Translations under genes and position numbers: made by a program
Notes under the pieces: generated by a model
Seen by the model: the letters and a program-made list of their open reading frames with translations, nothing else
Database searches by the model: none
What the model was told of the DNA's origin: nothing
DNA from: Cytophaga hutchinsonii ATCC 33406
GTDB lineage: Bacteria > Bacteroidota > Bacteroidia > Cytophagales > Cytophagaceae
Direction of reading: 5' to 3'
Assembly: GCF_000014145.1 (NCBI RefSeq)
Contig: NC_008255.1
Coordinates: 187,501-251,500, forward strand
DNA: 64,000 bases
Part shown: positions 55,071-63,628 of the stretch, one piece after another
Numbering within the stretch: position 1 is the stretch's first letter
Layout: each line of letters begins with the position of its first letter

Positions 55071-57698
55071 ATGTTTAAAAGTAACACCCCATTTCTGCAC
55101 ATTACCAATAAGATTGGAACTGTGACAACCTTAAGCAAGCTCATCGGAGTAATCTTATTTTTACACATACAGACCATTGCTTTCGGGCAAAACGGCCCAT
55201 ACACCATTCAGGGAACAATTGTTGACAGTACAACGAATGAGCCTGTTATTGGTGCAATTGTGAAAAGAGCAGATGGTTATGTTGGTACACAAACAAATAT
55301 TGATGGATTTTTCTTAATAGAATATTCAGGAACGTTACCAGTTACATTAGTGGTAAATTATACAGGTTATGCAAACCAATCTTTTGTAGTAACAGAGGAA
55401 AATGTAGGGCAGCGTTTGACAATACCCATTCATGTGGATGTAAACGCCAGTGAAGTGATTACCATTTCTTCCAGACGCAGAGATGAAACGGCACAGGATG
55501 TACCGATTCCTATTTCTGTAGTTGGCGGCGCAAGAGTTGAAGACGCAGGTGCATTTAACGTGAACAGAATAAAAGAAATTGTACCATCTGTACAACTTTA
55601 TTCTTCTAACCCAAGAAATACAGGTCTTAATATCCGTGGTTTAGGTTCTCCGTTTGGTTTGACAAATGATGGTCTTGATCCGGGAGTAGGATATTATGTG
55701 GATGGTGTATATTATGCGCGTCCTGCAGCGACAACATTGGATTTTATTGATGTTGAACGTGTTGAAGTACTACGCGGACCTCAGGGAACATTATTTGGAA
55801 AGAATACATCAAACGGTGCGTTTAACATTGTTTCAAGAGCTCCAAGCTTTAAAACAGGCGGTGTGTTTGAATCAAGCTTTGGTAATTTTGGTTTTATCCA
55901 GACTAAACTGTCTGTGACCGGACCAATCAATCAAAAACTTGCAGCCAGACTTTCTTTCTCCGGTACACAACGTGATGGTTTGATTTACAATCAAACAGCA
56001 GATCAATATACAAATGACATTAATAACTTAGGTTTCAGAGCATCGTTATTATACAATGCAACGAAGAAAGTAAAAATTACATTTATTGCGGATGCAACAC
56101 GTCAGCGTCCGAATGGATATGCACAGGTTGCTGCTGGTGTTGTAACAACTAAGCGTAGTGCTTACAGACAATTCAATGCAATTGCTGCTGATTTGAATTA
56201 CAGCTTACCTACATTGAACGCATTTGACCGTACGATTGATCAAAATACAAATACACGTTCTGGTAACGATCTGGGCGGTGCTTCAGTAAACATTGATGCA
56301 AAAATCGGTAAAGGCACGTTAACTTCTACAACAGCTTGGCGTTACTGGAACTGGGATCCTTCAAACGATCGTGATTTCACAGGATTAGATGCGTTGCGTT
56401 TATCTCAAAACCCATCAAAACATCAGCAGGTATCTCAAGAGTTTCGTTATGCAGGTAATTTCTCTGAGCGTTTGAGCGGTGTTGCAGGTATCTTTGCAAT
56501 CGGACAAACAATCACAACAACAGGTACAGAACAGGCTGGTGCAGACCAATGGCGTTTTTCAAGAACGAGTAATACCCCGCCACAAACTCTTATGACATCA
56601 GATTTGATTGATGGTCTTACTCAACATACAAAATCAACACTTAATACATTCAGTGGTGCGATATTCGGACAGTTGGATTGGGCTGTAATCAAAAACCGTT
56701 TACATGTATTACCAGGTCTTCGCTATAATTACGATTACAAAGATGCTGATTATAACAGAACAGTAGATGGCGGTAAACAAACTGCAGATCCGGCAGAAAT
56801 TAGCTTGAAGAACTCTGTTTATTCTGCTCAGTATTTCCATACTAAAGCAACAAATACCAACTTGTCCGGTAACTTGACTGTTTCATACGTAGTGAGAAAC
56901 AACATCAATGTATATGCGACCTATTCAAATGCATACAAGCCGGTAGGTGTTAACATTGCAGGTTTACCTACAACTTCAACAGGCGAGGCTGACTTAAGCT
57001 TAGCTACCGTGAAACCGGAATACACGACTAACTATGAATTTGGTATCAAAACTTCTCCTACTAAAAACTCTGTATTAAATTTTGCAGCATTTGACACGGA
57101 AGTGAAAGATTATCAGGCAAACGTTCAGTCGCCGCAATTAGGTGTGAACAGAGGTTATTTAGCAAATGCTGAACACGTTAAGGTTTGGGGTCTTGAATTG
57201 GACGGAAATACAAAAGTTGGTAAATATCTAACACTGAATGCAGCGGTTTCATATACGGAAGGTATTTACAAGAAATTTACAAATGCTCCGTTACCACTTG
57301 AAGAAACAGGTGCTGCCGTATCTTTTAAAGATATTTCAGGCGGTTCTTTACCAGGTATCTCTAAATGGGCCAGTTCAATAGGTGCTGAAATTGCGTTGCC
57401 AGGTAAATTCTTCACAAATGAAGGTAAATACTTCTTCGCAGTAGATAACTTCAACCGCTCTAAATTCTCTTCAAGCCCTTCACCTTCTCAGTACCTGAAT
57501 ATCGATGGTTATTCATTATTCAATGCGCGTTTAGGTTTCCGTGCTACAAAAGGGTTAACCGTGTTTGTTTGGTCCAGAAACGTATTCAACAAAAACTACT
57601 ATGAGCAATTATTACCAGCTGCTGGTAACACGGGCTTATATGCAGGTGTGTTGGGTGATCAAAGAACATTCGGAACAACATTGCGCTATGCATTCTAA
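55071..57698 (+). CDS. TonB-dependent outer membrane receptor
   Basis: An 875-residue outer-membrane active transporter. A signal peptide ends near the AFGQ at residues 38-41. A carboxypeptidase-like regulatory domain (YTIQGTIVDSTTNEPVIGAIV) is followed by the plug (about residues 130-250, with NTGLNIRGLGSPFG and RVEVLRGPQGTLFGKNTSNGAFNIVSR) and a 22-strand barrel ending in phenylalanine (TTLRYAF). The substrate is not evident. No SusD partner follows, so it is not a canonical SusCD pair. Genetic context with an Rrf2 regulator and TauE/SafE points to a sulfur compound (inference). The ATG at 55071 is used; a TTG at 55062 is in frame. Confidence 0.93.
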   Translation: MFKSNTPFLHITNKIGTVTTLSKLIGVILFLHIQTIAFGQNGPYTIQGTIVDSTTNEPVIGAIVKRADGYVGTQTNIDGFFLIEYSGTLPVTLVVNYTGYANQSFVVTEENVGQRLTIPIHVDVNASEVITISSRRRDETAQDVPIPISVVGGARVEDAGAFNVNRIKEIVPSVQLYSSNPRNTGLNIRGLGSPFGLTNDGLDPGVGYYVDGVYYARPAATTLDFIDVERVEVLRGPQGTLFGKNTSNGAFNIVSRAPSFKTGGVFESSFGNFGFIQTKLSVTGPINQKLAARLSFSGTQRDGLIYNQTADQYTNDINNLGFRASLLYNATKKVKITFIADATRQRPNGYAQVAAGVVTTKRSAYRQFNAIAADLNYSLPTLNAFDRTIDQNTNTRSGNDLGGASVNIDAKIGKGTLTSTTAWRYWNWDPSNDRDFTGLDALRLSQNPSKHQQVSQEFRYAGNFSERLSGVAGIFAIGQTITTTGTEQAGADQWRFSRTSNTPPQTLMTSDLIDGLTQHTKSTLNTFSGAIFGQLDWAVIKNRLHVLPGLRYNYDYKDADYNRTVDGGKQTADPAEISLKNSVYSAQYFHTKATNTNLSGNLTVSYVVRNNINVYATYSNAYKPVGVNIAGLPTTSTGEADLSLATVKPEYTTNYEFGIKTSPTKNSVLNFAAFDTEVKDYQANVQSPQLGVNRGYLANAEHVKVWGLELDGNTKVGKYLTLNAAVSYTEGIYKKFTNAPLPLEETGAAVSFKDISGGSLPGISKWASSIGAEIALPGKFFTNEGKYFFAVDNFNRSKFSSSPSPSQYLNIDGYSLFNARLGFRATKGLTVFVWSRNVFNKNYYEQLLPAAGNTGLYAGVLGDQRTFGTTLRYAF

Positions 57699-57733
57699 GA
57701 AATAGTAATAATAAAAATAAGGTTAGTTGGTAT

Positions 57734-57772
57734 AAAGGACAGTGTGGTTTTCCCAATCCACCTGTCCTTTTA
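57734..57772 (+). terminator. Terminator after the TonB receptor gene
   Basis: The arms AAAGGACAG(T)GTGG and CCAC CTGTCCTTT pair over 13 bp with one bulged T and a 10-nt loop. Right flank begins TTAC. The 57699-58009 gap (311 bp) holds this hairpin and operator copy 3; the rest shows nothing else recognisable. Confidence 0.75.
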
Positions 57773-57953
57773 CATTTAATGTAAAATAACTTACCTGAAT
57801 TATAACTGAAATATAGAAAGAGAGTAATTAAGCTGTTAATAATAAGGTTTTTAACTGATATTTCGATTTTCAGACAGACAACCGCCGCTGAATACTTACA
57901 GTAAGCCCGCAAATGTGTTATTTGGTTTAAATAGTAAATACCTATACCTTTAT

Positions 57954-57972
57954 CTATTAAATCAGTAGAGAT
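57954..57972 (+). promoter_or_regulatory. Operator-like motif copy 3
   Basis: CTATTAAATCAGTAGAGAT differs from copy 1 at only two of 19 positions, although the two sites are 3 kb apart. It lies 37 bp before the DUF2490 gene start. The dyad is CTATT-N5-AGTAG. No clear TANNTTTG box was found next to it. Confidence 0.55.
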
Positions 57973-58009
57973 GCTTTACAAAGCAATGCGTTTTAGTGGG
58001 TTCAGGTAA

Positions 58010-58771
58010 ATGTTTAAAATACAGTTGTTCATAGCTTTACTGTTTTTTATGGGAATAAAAACAGCTGAAGCACAAAAGAATGTATATTCCGATGATATAG
58101 TCTGGACGCATTATCTGATGCGCGGACAGATCAGTAATAAATGGTACGTGCATTTTGATGCAGGCTATCGAACACGGGAATATGTAAATAAAGAATCTCA
58201 GTACTTTGTCCGTCCGGGAGTAATTTACTACATCTCTCCAAAGGTTAACATTCAGGCCGGATATGCTTACTTTAATACAAATCAATTCCTGGCTGGTTAT
58301 CCGGAGGTGATGCGGCCTGAACAACGCTTATATCAGCGTTTAACAGTTATACAGCAAGCGGGAAGGGTTGAGATCAGGCATAGATATAGATTAGAAGAGC
58401 GGTTTATCCATAATTTTTCAAAAGGAGTTTTGGAAAACGGCTATACACAATCGTTCCGCATCGGATATCAGATCTATATTACGTGCCCCTTTAACCATGC
58501 AAAAATAAAGGAGAACACTGTTTACGGGATTTTAGCAGACGAACTGTTTGTGAGTTTTGGCAAAAAGGTAGTAAATACATTTGATCAGAACAGACTGGCT
58601 ATAGGACTAGGTTATCAGTTTACAAAAGGGTTTGGTGCAACAGTATTCTATCAATATATCTACGGACAACAGGCAACGGGTACGCAGCTTTACGCCTACA
58701 ATGCTTATTGTATAGGATTAAATCACAACATTGATTTTAGAAAAAAAGAACATACTATTCCTTCGAAATAA
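58010..58771 (+). CDS. DUF2490 domain protein
   Basis: A 253-residue secreted protein. A signal peptide spans residues 1-21 (ending AEA). The rest has alternating strands of a small beta-barrel; the segments VWTHYLMRGQISNKWYVHFD, the RYRLEERFI motif near 130 and the conserved YGILADELFVSFG near 170 fit DUF2490, an outer-membrane family of unknown function. The gene lies 4 bp before the TauE/SafE gene, so they form a pair behind operator copy 3. Confidence 0.85.
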   Translation: MFKIQLFIALLFFMGIKTAEAQKNVYSDDIVWTHYLMRGQISNKWYVHFDAGYRTREYVNKESQYFVRPGVIYYISPKVNIQAGYAYFNTNQFLAGYPEVMRPEQRLYQRLTVIQQAGRVEIRHRYRLEERFIHNFSKGVLENGYTQSFRIGYQIYITCPFNHAKIKENTVYGILADELFVSFGKKVVNTFDQNRLAIGLGYQFTKGFGATVFYQYIYGQQATGTQLYAYNAYCIGLNHNIDFRKKEHTIPSK

Positions 58772-58775
58772 AGAT

Positions 58776-59825
58776 ATGGAAAACAATAAAATAGATAATC
58801 TTGAGAATGAGATCGCAGACCCAAATTTGCAGGATGAACTTATTCATGAAATCAATGAAGAGAACAAACGTAATCCGTTATACAAGCGTTTAGCTATTGG
58901 TTTTGCGGTGCTATTAGTTGTAGCCTTTGGCCTTACGTGGTTTTTAACCAACCCACCCAAAGAAGCTTATTCAGGTGTAACCGATTTTCTTGAAACGATT
59001 TTCAATAAAGACCTGATCGGGTATCTCATCGTAGGTTTACTGGCTCAAATGGTAGATGGTGCATTGGGGATGGCATATGGTGCTACAGCTACATCATTTC
59101 TGGTAAGCATAGGTGTAAATACAATGAATGCGAGCGCCAGTATACACATTGCAGAAGTGTTTACAACTGGAGCGTCGGGCTTGTCGCATTTGAAATTCGG
59201 AAATGTAAATAAGAAATTATTTAAAAATTTATTGATTCCGGGAATCATTGGTGCCGTATTAGGGGCTTTGATTTTATCTTTACTGCAAAAGGGTACAATT
59301 TTTTCTGAAGACAATGTAAAGAATTATATTCGTCCGGTTACGATGGTTTACACCATGATACTTGGTATTATTGTGCTTCGTAAGGCATTGGTTAAGGTAC
59401 AGGTGAAAAATAAAATCACAAAGGTAACACCATTGGCTTTGGTGGGTGGTTTTATGGATAGTATCGGCGGCGGCGGCTGGGGACCTATTGTTACCTCTAC
59501 GCTTATAAGCAGCGGCAGGGCAATCAATTATACCATTGGTTCGGTAAACTTAGCAGAGTTTTTTGTAGCCTTATCCAGCTCATTAACCTTTATCATTTTT
59601 GCAGGGCTTGATCCTGGTTTGTGGCAGGTCATTATCGGATTGATTATAGGCGGTATATTCGCAGCGCCTTTTGCAGCCTTGCTGGTTAACAAAGTGAAGA
59701 AAAAACCACTGATGATTTTTGTAGGATGCTTTATCATCTTCTTAAGCATAAATACCTTATTGAAAATTGCTTTCAATATTGATACATTCAAAAGCCTTGC
59801 AACAGGGATTACAAATTTATTTTAA
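58776..59825 (+). CDS. TauE/SafE family sulfite/sulfonate-type permease
   Basis: A 349-residue inner-membrane permease. An acidic cytoplasmic N-tail of about 45 residues precedes a first hydrophobic segment (approximately residues 46-66). The TauE/SafE core with about eight membrane helices follows (VGLLAQMVDGALGMAYGATATSFLV; GGFMDSIGGGGWGPI). Family members move sulfite, sulfonates or other anions; the exact substrate and direction cannot be read. ATG at 58776 is used over a TTG at 58731 lying inside the previous gene. Confidence 0.88.
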   Translation: MENNKIDNLENEIADPNLQDELIHEINEENKRNPLYKRLAIGFAVLLVVAFGLTWFLTNPPKEAYSGVTDFLETIFNKDLIGYLIVGLLAQMVDGALGMAYGATATSFLVSIGVNTMNASASIHIAEVFTTGASGLSHLKFGNVNKKLFKNLLIPGIIGAVLGALILSLLQKGTIFSEDNVKNYIRPVTMVYTMILGIIVLRKALVKVQVKNKITKVTPLALVGGFMDSIGGGGWGPIVTSTLISSGRAINYTIGSVNLAEFFVALSSSLTFIIFAGLDPGLWQVIIGLIIGGIFAAPFAALLVNKVKKKPLMIFVGCFIIFLSINTLLKIAFNIDTFKSLATGITNLF

Positions 59826-59835
59826 ATGGGATACT

Positions 59836-59875
59836 GCTGCAGCGATTAATAAAAACTTTTATTAATCGCTGCAGC
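59836..59875. terminator. Strong bidirectional terminator
   Basis: A 19-bp perfect inverted repeat (arms 59836-59854 and 59857-59875) separates the TauE/SafE gene from the convergent glycosyltransferase gene. GCTGCAGCGATTAATAAAA is the left arm. It ends at the base before the glycosyltransferase stop codon. Confidence 0.85.
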
Positions 59876-60946
59876 TTATTTTTTATAGAGTGTGTTTAAC
59901 CTGTCGAGGTAAAAACTTTTTTTGTATTGCTCTGCAATCTCTTTGCAAGCGAGTACCGAAGCCGCAGCAGATTGCGGAGATAAATAAAATTGTTCGATTT
60001 TTTCAGCCAGCGATGCTACATTCCGGGATTCAAAAAAAACAGCTTTGTTCTGCGTTACTTCTTTAAAGGTTGAAATATCTGAAATGATTAACGGTATTTC
60101 AGATGCCATTGCTTCTGCAATACTGATCCCGAAGCCTTCGATAATAGAGCAGGAGACAAATAGATCATGCTGACCCAGCAGTTCATGAATGTTTTTTTGG
60201 CTGCCCATTAATGTTACCGGAAGATCATATCGGTTGATGTATTTCTGGAGCATAATATAATCATTTCCTTCACCACAAATAGTTACATGTATGGGCAAAT
60301 GCATTAATTGCCTTAGCGCGTGTAAAAGGAGAATGTGATTTTTTTCTGTTTTCAGATTTCCTACACAGATTATTTTAAGTTTGCCTGTACCCTTAAATGA
60401 AGACGTTTTACGGGTCTGATAAAATTGATCTTCTACATAATTATAGAGAACAGCGCTTGACTTAATACGTACATCATGGTCATTGACCAGCTGCTGTGCC
60501 TTTGATACGTGAATAACCGTATACGCGTTTTTCATCGTAAACCGGTCCAGTAATTTTAAACCGATTTTTTTAATACGGGCAGAGAATTGCGGATAGCGGA
60601 TTCTGTAATATTCGTTATGATATGTTTGAATGATGTTGATCTTATTCGTGCGGGCAAAGCGAATAAAAAGTGAAGAGAAATATAAATGGGTATGAATGAT
60701 GCCAGGCTTTTCCTGCTCGATTATTGTATTCAGATCTTTGATGATTCTTGTGGCATCTGTAATGCTTCGAAAGTTCAGACAGACAATTTTAATCGTTGGA
60801 TCGGAAGAGAGAATTGGTGTTTTTGTCGGGGTTAAATACACAATCACATGCTCAAAATCAACTAGCTCAGGTATAACCCCTGCCAATAAAACTTCAGCTC
60901 CGCCTGTGGAGAATGAATCAATAATATGCAGTATTTTTTGTTTCAA
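59876..60946 (-). CDS. Glycosyltransferase family 4 type
   Basis: A 356-residue GT-B glycosyltransferase. The N-terminal HIIDSFSTGGAEVLL motif is typical of the GT4 acceptor domain, and the C-terminal donor domain shows KIICVGNLKTEKNH and FVSCSIIEGFGISIAEAMASEIPLI, the E-x7-E motif. Sugar donor and acceptor cannot be inferred. No other polysaccharide genes are adjacent. Start is TTG at 60946, which gives the best beginning of the domain. Confidence 0.9.
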   Translation of the reverse strand: MKQKILHIIDSFSTGGAEVLLAGVIPELVDFEHVIVYLTPTKTPILSSDPTIKIVCLNFRSITDATRIIKDLNTIIEQEKPGIIHTHLYFSSLFIRFARTNKINIIQTYHNEYYRIRYPQFSARIKKIGLKLLDRFTMKNAYTVIHVSKAQQLVNDHDVRIKSSAVLYNYVEDQFYQTRKTSSFKGTGKLKIICVGNLKTEKNHILLLHALRQLMHLPIHVTICGEGNDYIMLQKYINRYDLPVTLMGSQKNIHELLGQHDLFVSCSIIEGFGISIAEAMASEIPLIISDISTFKEVTQNKAVFFESRNVASLAEKIEQFYLSPQSAAASVLACKEIAEQYKKSFYLDRLNTLYKK

Positions 60947-60997
60947 AAAAAAGGTATTTAGTATTGAAATACGTTAACGTAAAGAAATGCCGAATAG

Positions 60998-61861
60998 TTA
61001 TTTTCGCCGTGCTTTAATGATCCGGTCTTTTTGATATAGATCTTTAATGATTGTACTGTCAGCAAACCCGTAGGTATGCGCTAATTTAATCAGTTCATTT
61101 CCTTTTTGTTCATTTATTTCTGCATAAAATGTTCCGTCCTTATGAAGATGTGAAGAAGCAAATTTTAGTAATGCATCATAATAAATCAATGCATTGCCAT
61201 CTTCTACAAAGAGTGCCAGATGGGGCTCGTGTGCAAGTACATTTTCCCGCATCTCTTTTTTTTCAGATTGCAATACATAGGGCGGATTGCTGACAATAAT
61301 ATCAAAAGAGGATTGTATGGATGAATGCTGTGTTAAAAAATTCATCTCTAAAAACGAAACGGAAACTTCATTTTTTAAGGCATTTTCTTCGGCAACGGCT
61401 AAGGCTTCTGTACTTATATCAACTGCAGTAACGCGGGCTCCTTTTATTTTTTTTGCCAGGCTAATGGCAATGCATCCTGTACCTGTTCCTATATCAATAA
61501 TCTGTGGAGCTGCAGAATTATTTTCAGTTATAATCAACGCTACCAGTTCTTCTGTTTCCGGTCTCGGAATTAATGTGGCCGGGGTAACATTGAAATAAGA
61601 ATCATAAAAAAAAGTCTTTCCGATAATGTATTGAACGGGCTCAAAACTGTTCAATCTAGAAAGATATCCGTCTAATGCCTGCTGGTTGGCTTCCGACCAG
61701 TTTACTTGTTTATTTATTAGAAAATCAATCCGTGTAAAATGAAAAATATCTTCAAAAAGCAGATACAGAATGCGTTCCCGCTCAGCTGTATCATACTGCC
61801 GGAAACTATTTTTAGCAGCTTCCAATAGGTTTTTTGCAGGTATTTTTCTTAATTGATTCAA
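60998..61861 (-). CDS. prmC: Release factor glutamine N5-methyltransferase
   Basis: A 287-residue SAM methyltransferase that modifies the GGQ glutamine of peptide release factors. An N-terminal helical domain is followed by the Rossmann fold with IDIGTGTGCIAISLAKK (near residue 140) and the catalytic NPPY motif (in VSNPPYVLQ, near residue 212). The LIPRPETEELV segment is diagnostic of PrmC. Start is TTG at 61861. It is divergent from ribD. Confidence 0.93.
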   Translation of the reverse strand: MNQLRKIPAKNLLEAAKNSFRQYDTAERERILYLLFEDIFHFTRIDFLINKQVNWSEANQQALDGYLSRLNSFEPVQYIIGKTFFYDSYFNVTPATLIPRPETEELVALIITENNSAAPQIIDIGTGTGCIAISLAKKIKGARVTAVDISTEALAVAEENALKNEVSVSFLEMNFLTQHSSIQSSFDIIVSNPPYVLQSEKKEMRENVLAHEPHLALFVEDGNALIYYDALLKFASSHLHKDGTFYAEINEQKGNELIKLAHTYGFADSTIIKDLYQKDRIIKARRK

Positions 61862-61929
61862 TTGTGAATAAGTTGTATGAACCAGAGATATTGGTAATTC
61901 GTTAATACAGGTATCAAATATACACTATT

Positions 61930-62988
61930 ATGGATTCTGATGAAAGATATATGAGACGTGCACTGGAACTGGCCATGCTGGGTTCCGGACACGTAAGTTC
62001 TAATCCGATGGTTGGCTGTGTTGTGGTAAAAGACGGCCATATTATCGGAGAAGGTTATCATGAAAAATTTGGGCAGCCTCATGCTGAAGTGCACGCCATT
62101 CAGTCTGTACCAGATAAATCTTTATTAGAAGGTTCTACCTTGTATGTAAATCTGGAGCCCTGTTCACATTACGGTAAAACACCTCCCTGCTCGCATTTGA
62201 TCGTTGATTATAAAATAGCACGGGTTGTTTTCGCCAATATTGACCCAAATCCACTGGTTGCGGGGGCAGGCTTTGAATACCTGATGTCAAACGGTATTGA
62301 AGTAATTCAAGGTGTACTGGAAGAAGAAGGGCGAGAATTGAACCGTCGTTTTTTTACCTATATTGAAAATAAGCGTCCATATATCATTTTAAAATGGGCT
62401 GAAACAGCAGATGGTTTCATTGCAAAAGAAAATTTTGATTCTAAATGGATCAGCAATGAGCTGTCGCGAAAACTTGTACATAAATGGCGTACTGAAGAAG
62501 ATGTTGTATTAATCGGCACCAATACGGCGCTGTATGATAACCCTAGGTTGAATGTACGTGACTGGACAGGCAGAAACCCTGTACGGGCATTTATTGATAA
62601 GCAACTGCAAGTACCTGTTGGGGCGCATCTGTTAGACGGCAGCCAGGAAACAATTTGCTACAATTATCACGAACAGGATGTACGTAACCTGGTAGAATAT
62701 GTAAAAGTAGATCCGTTGGATGATATGATTGATGTGATTGCAGAGGATATGTATGTGCGCAAACATCTGTCCATACTTGTTGAAGGCGGCACACAATTAT
62801 TAAAATCATTTTTGAAAAAAGGATTGTGGGATGAGATTCGTATATTTCGTTCTCCGAATGAATTTGGTGCCGGTATAGAATCGCCGATTGTACGTGCGAA
62901 AGCATTCAGTCAGGAAATGATTTTAGATGATACGCTGATTGTATATAGAAATAAAATTAAAGAGTATGACGCTAGTCTCCACACTTAG
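61930..62988 (+). CDS. ribD: Riboflavin biosynthesis deaminase/reductase RibD
   Basis: A 352-residue bifunctional enzyme for two early steps of riboflavin synthesis. The deaminase domain (residues 1-145) holds the zinc motif HAEVHA (H51, E53) and PCSHYGKTPPCSH; it deaminates diaminohydroxyphosphoribosylaminopyrimidine. The reductase domain (about 150-350) follows, with KWAETADGFIAK and LVEGGTQLLKSFL. It is followed by two tightly coupled genes, but no other rib gene appears in the window. Confidence 0.95.
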   Translation: MDSDERYMRRALELAMLGSGHVSSNPMVGCVVVKDGHIIGEGYHEKFGQPHAEVHAIQSVPDKSLLEGSTLYVNLEPCSHYGKTPPCSHLIVDYKIARVVFANIDPNPLVAGAGFEYLMSNGIEVIQGVLEEEGRELNRRFFTYIENKRPYIILKWAETADGFIAKENFDSKWISNELSRKLVHKWRTEEDVVLIGTNTALYDNPRLNVRDWTGRNPVRAFIDKQLQVPVGAHLLDGSQETICYNYHEQDVRNLVEYVKVDPLDDMIDVIAEDMYVRKHLSILVEGGTQLLKSFLKKGLWDEIRIFRSPNEFGAGIESPIVRAKAFSQEMILDDTLIVYRNKIKEYDASLHT

Positions 62989-63628
62989 TTTTTTAAAAAA
63001 ATTAAATAAGAACAACAACAAAGAATGGTTCGACAAGAACCGTTCTGCATATGAAGAAGCGAAAAAAGAAGTAAAAGCATTGGTGCAGCTGGTCATTGAA
63101 AAGACGGCTGTATTTGACCCTTCAATTGCTTCGCTTGAGCCCAAAGACTGTATGTTCCGGATCAATCGGGATGTACGTTTTTCAAAAGATAAATCTCCTT
63201 ATAAAACCAATATGGGTTTTATGATTGCACCGGGCGGAAAAAAATCAATTAAAGGTTGTTACTATGTACACATAGAGCCAGGAAATTGCTTTATAGCCGG
63301 AGGGATCTGGATGCCGATGCCCGAACATTTAAAATTGATCCGTCAGGAAATCGATTACAATGGAGATGCGTTGAAGAAAATATTTTCTTCCAAAGATGTT
63401 AAAAAATATTTTTCAGATTTTGACGAGGAGTCGAAACTGATACGCATGCCTAAAGATTACGAAGAGACCCACCCATATGCCGAGTGGTTAAAATTAAAAA
63501 GCTTTACGGTTACCTTTCCGATTGATGAAGCAATCTTTTCAGATAAAAAAGTAGTGGAAGAAATTACCAAACCCTTTAAAGGTATTCATGCGCTGAACGC
63601 GTTTTTAAACGGTGCGCTGGATTCATGA
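62966..63628 (+). CDS. DUF2461 (TIGR02453) family protein
   Basis: A 220-residue cytoplasmic protein of unknown function. The segments FLKKLNKNNNKEWFDKNR near the start and FRINRDVRFSKDKSPYKTNMGFMI near residue 77 are the family hallmarks. It overlaps the ribD stop by 23 bp and the following gene by 4 bp, so it is cotranscribed and probably translationally coupled. ATG at 62966 is chosen; an earlier ATG at 62939 would overlap ribD further and adds residues that do not fit. Confidence 0.9.
   Translation: MTLVSTLSFLKKLNKNNNKEWFDKNRSAYEEAKKEVKALVQLVIEKTAVFDPSIASLEPKDCMFRINRDVRFSKDKSPYKTNMGFMIAPGGKKSIKGCYYVHIEPGNCFIAGGIWMPMPEHLKLIRQEIDYNGDALKKIFSSKDVKKYFSDFDEESKLIRMPKDYEETHPYAEWLKLKSFTVTFPIDEAIFSDKKVVEEITKPFKGIHALNAFLNGALDS

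Noticed and set aside
55071-58771. SusC/SusD-type glycan uptake locus
   Set aside because: The receptor is not followed by a SusD-like lipoprotein or glycoside hydrolases; the next genes are a DUF2490 protein and a TauE/SafE permease.
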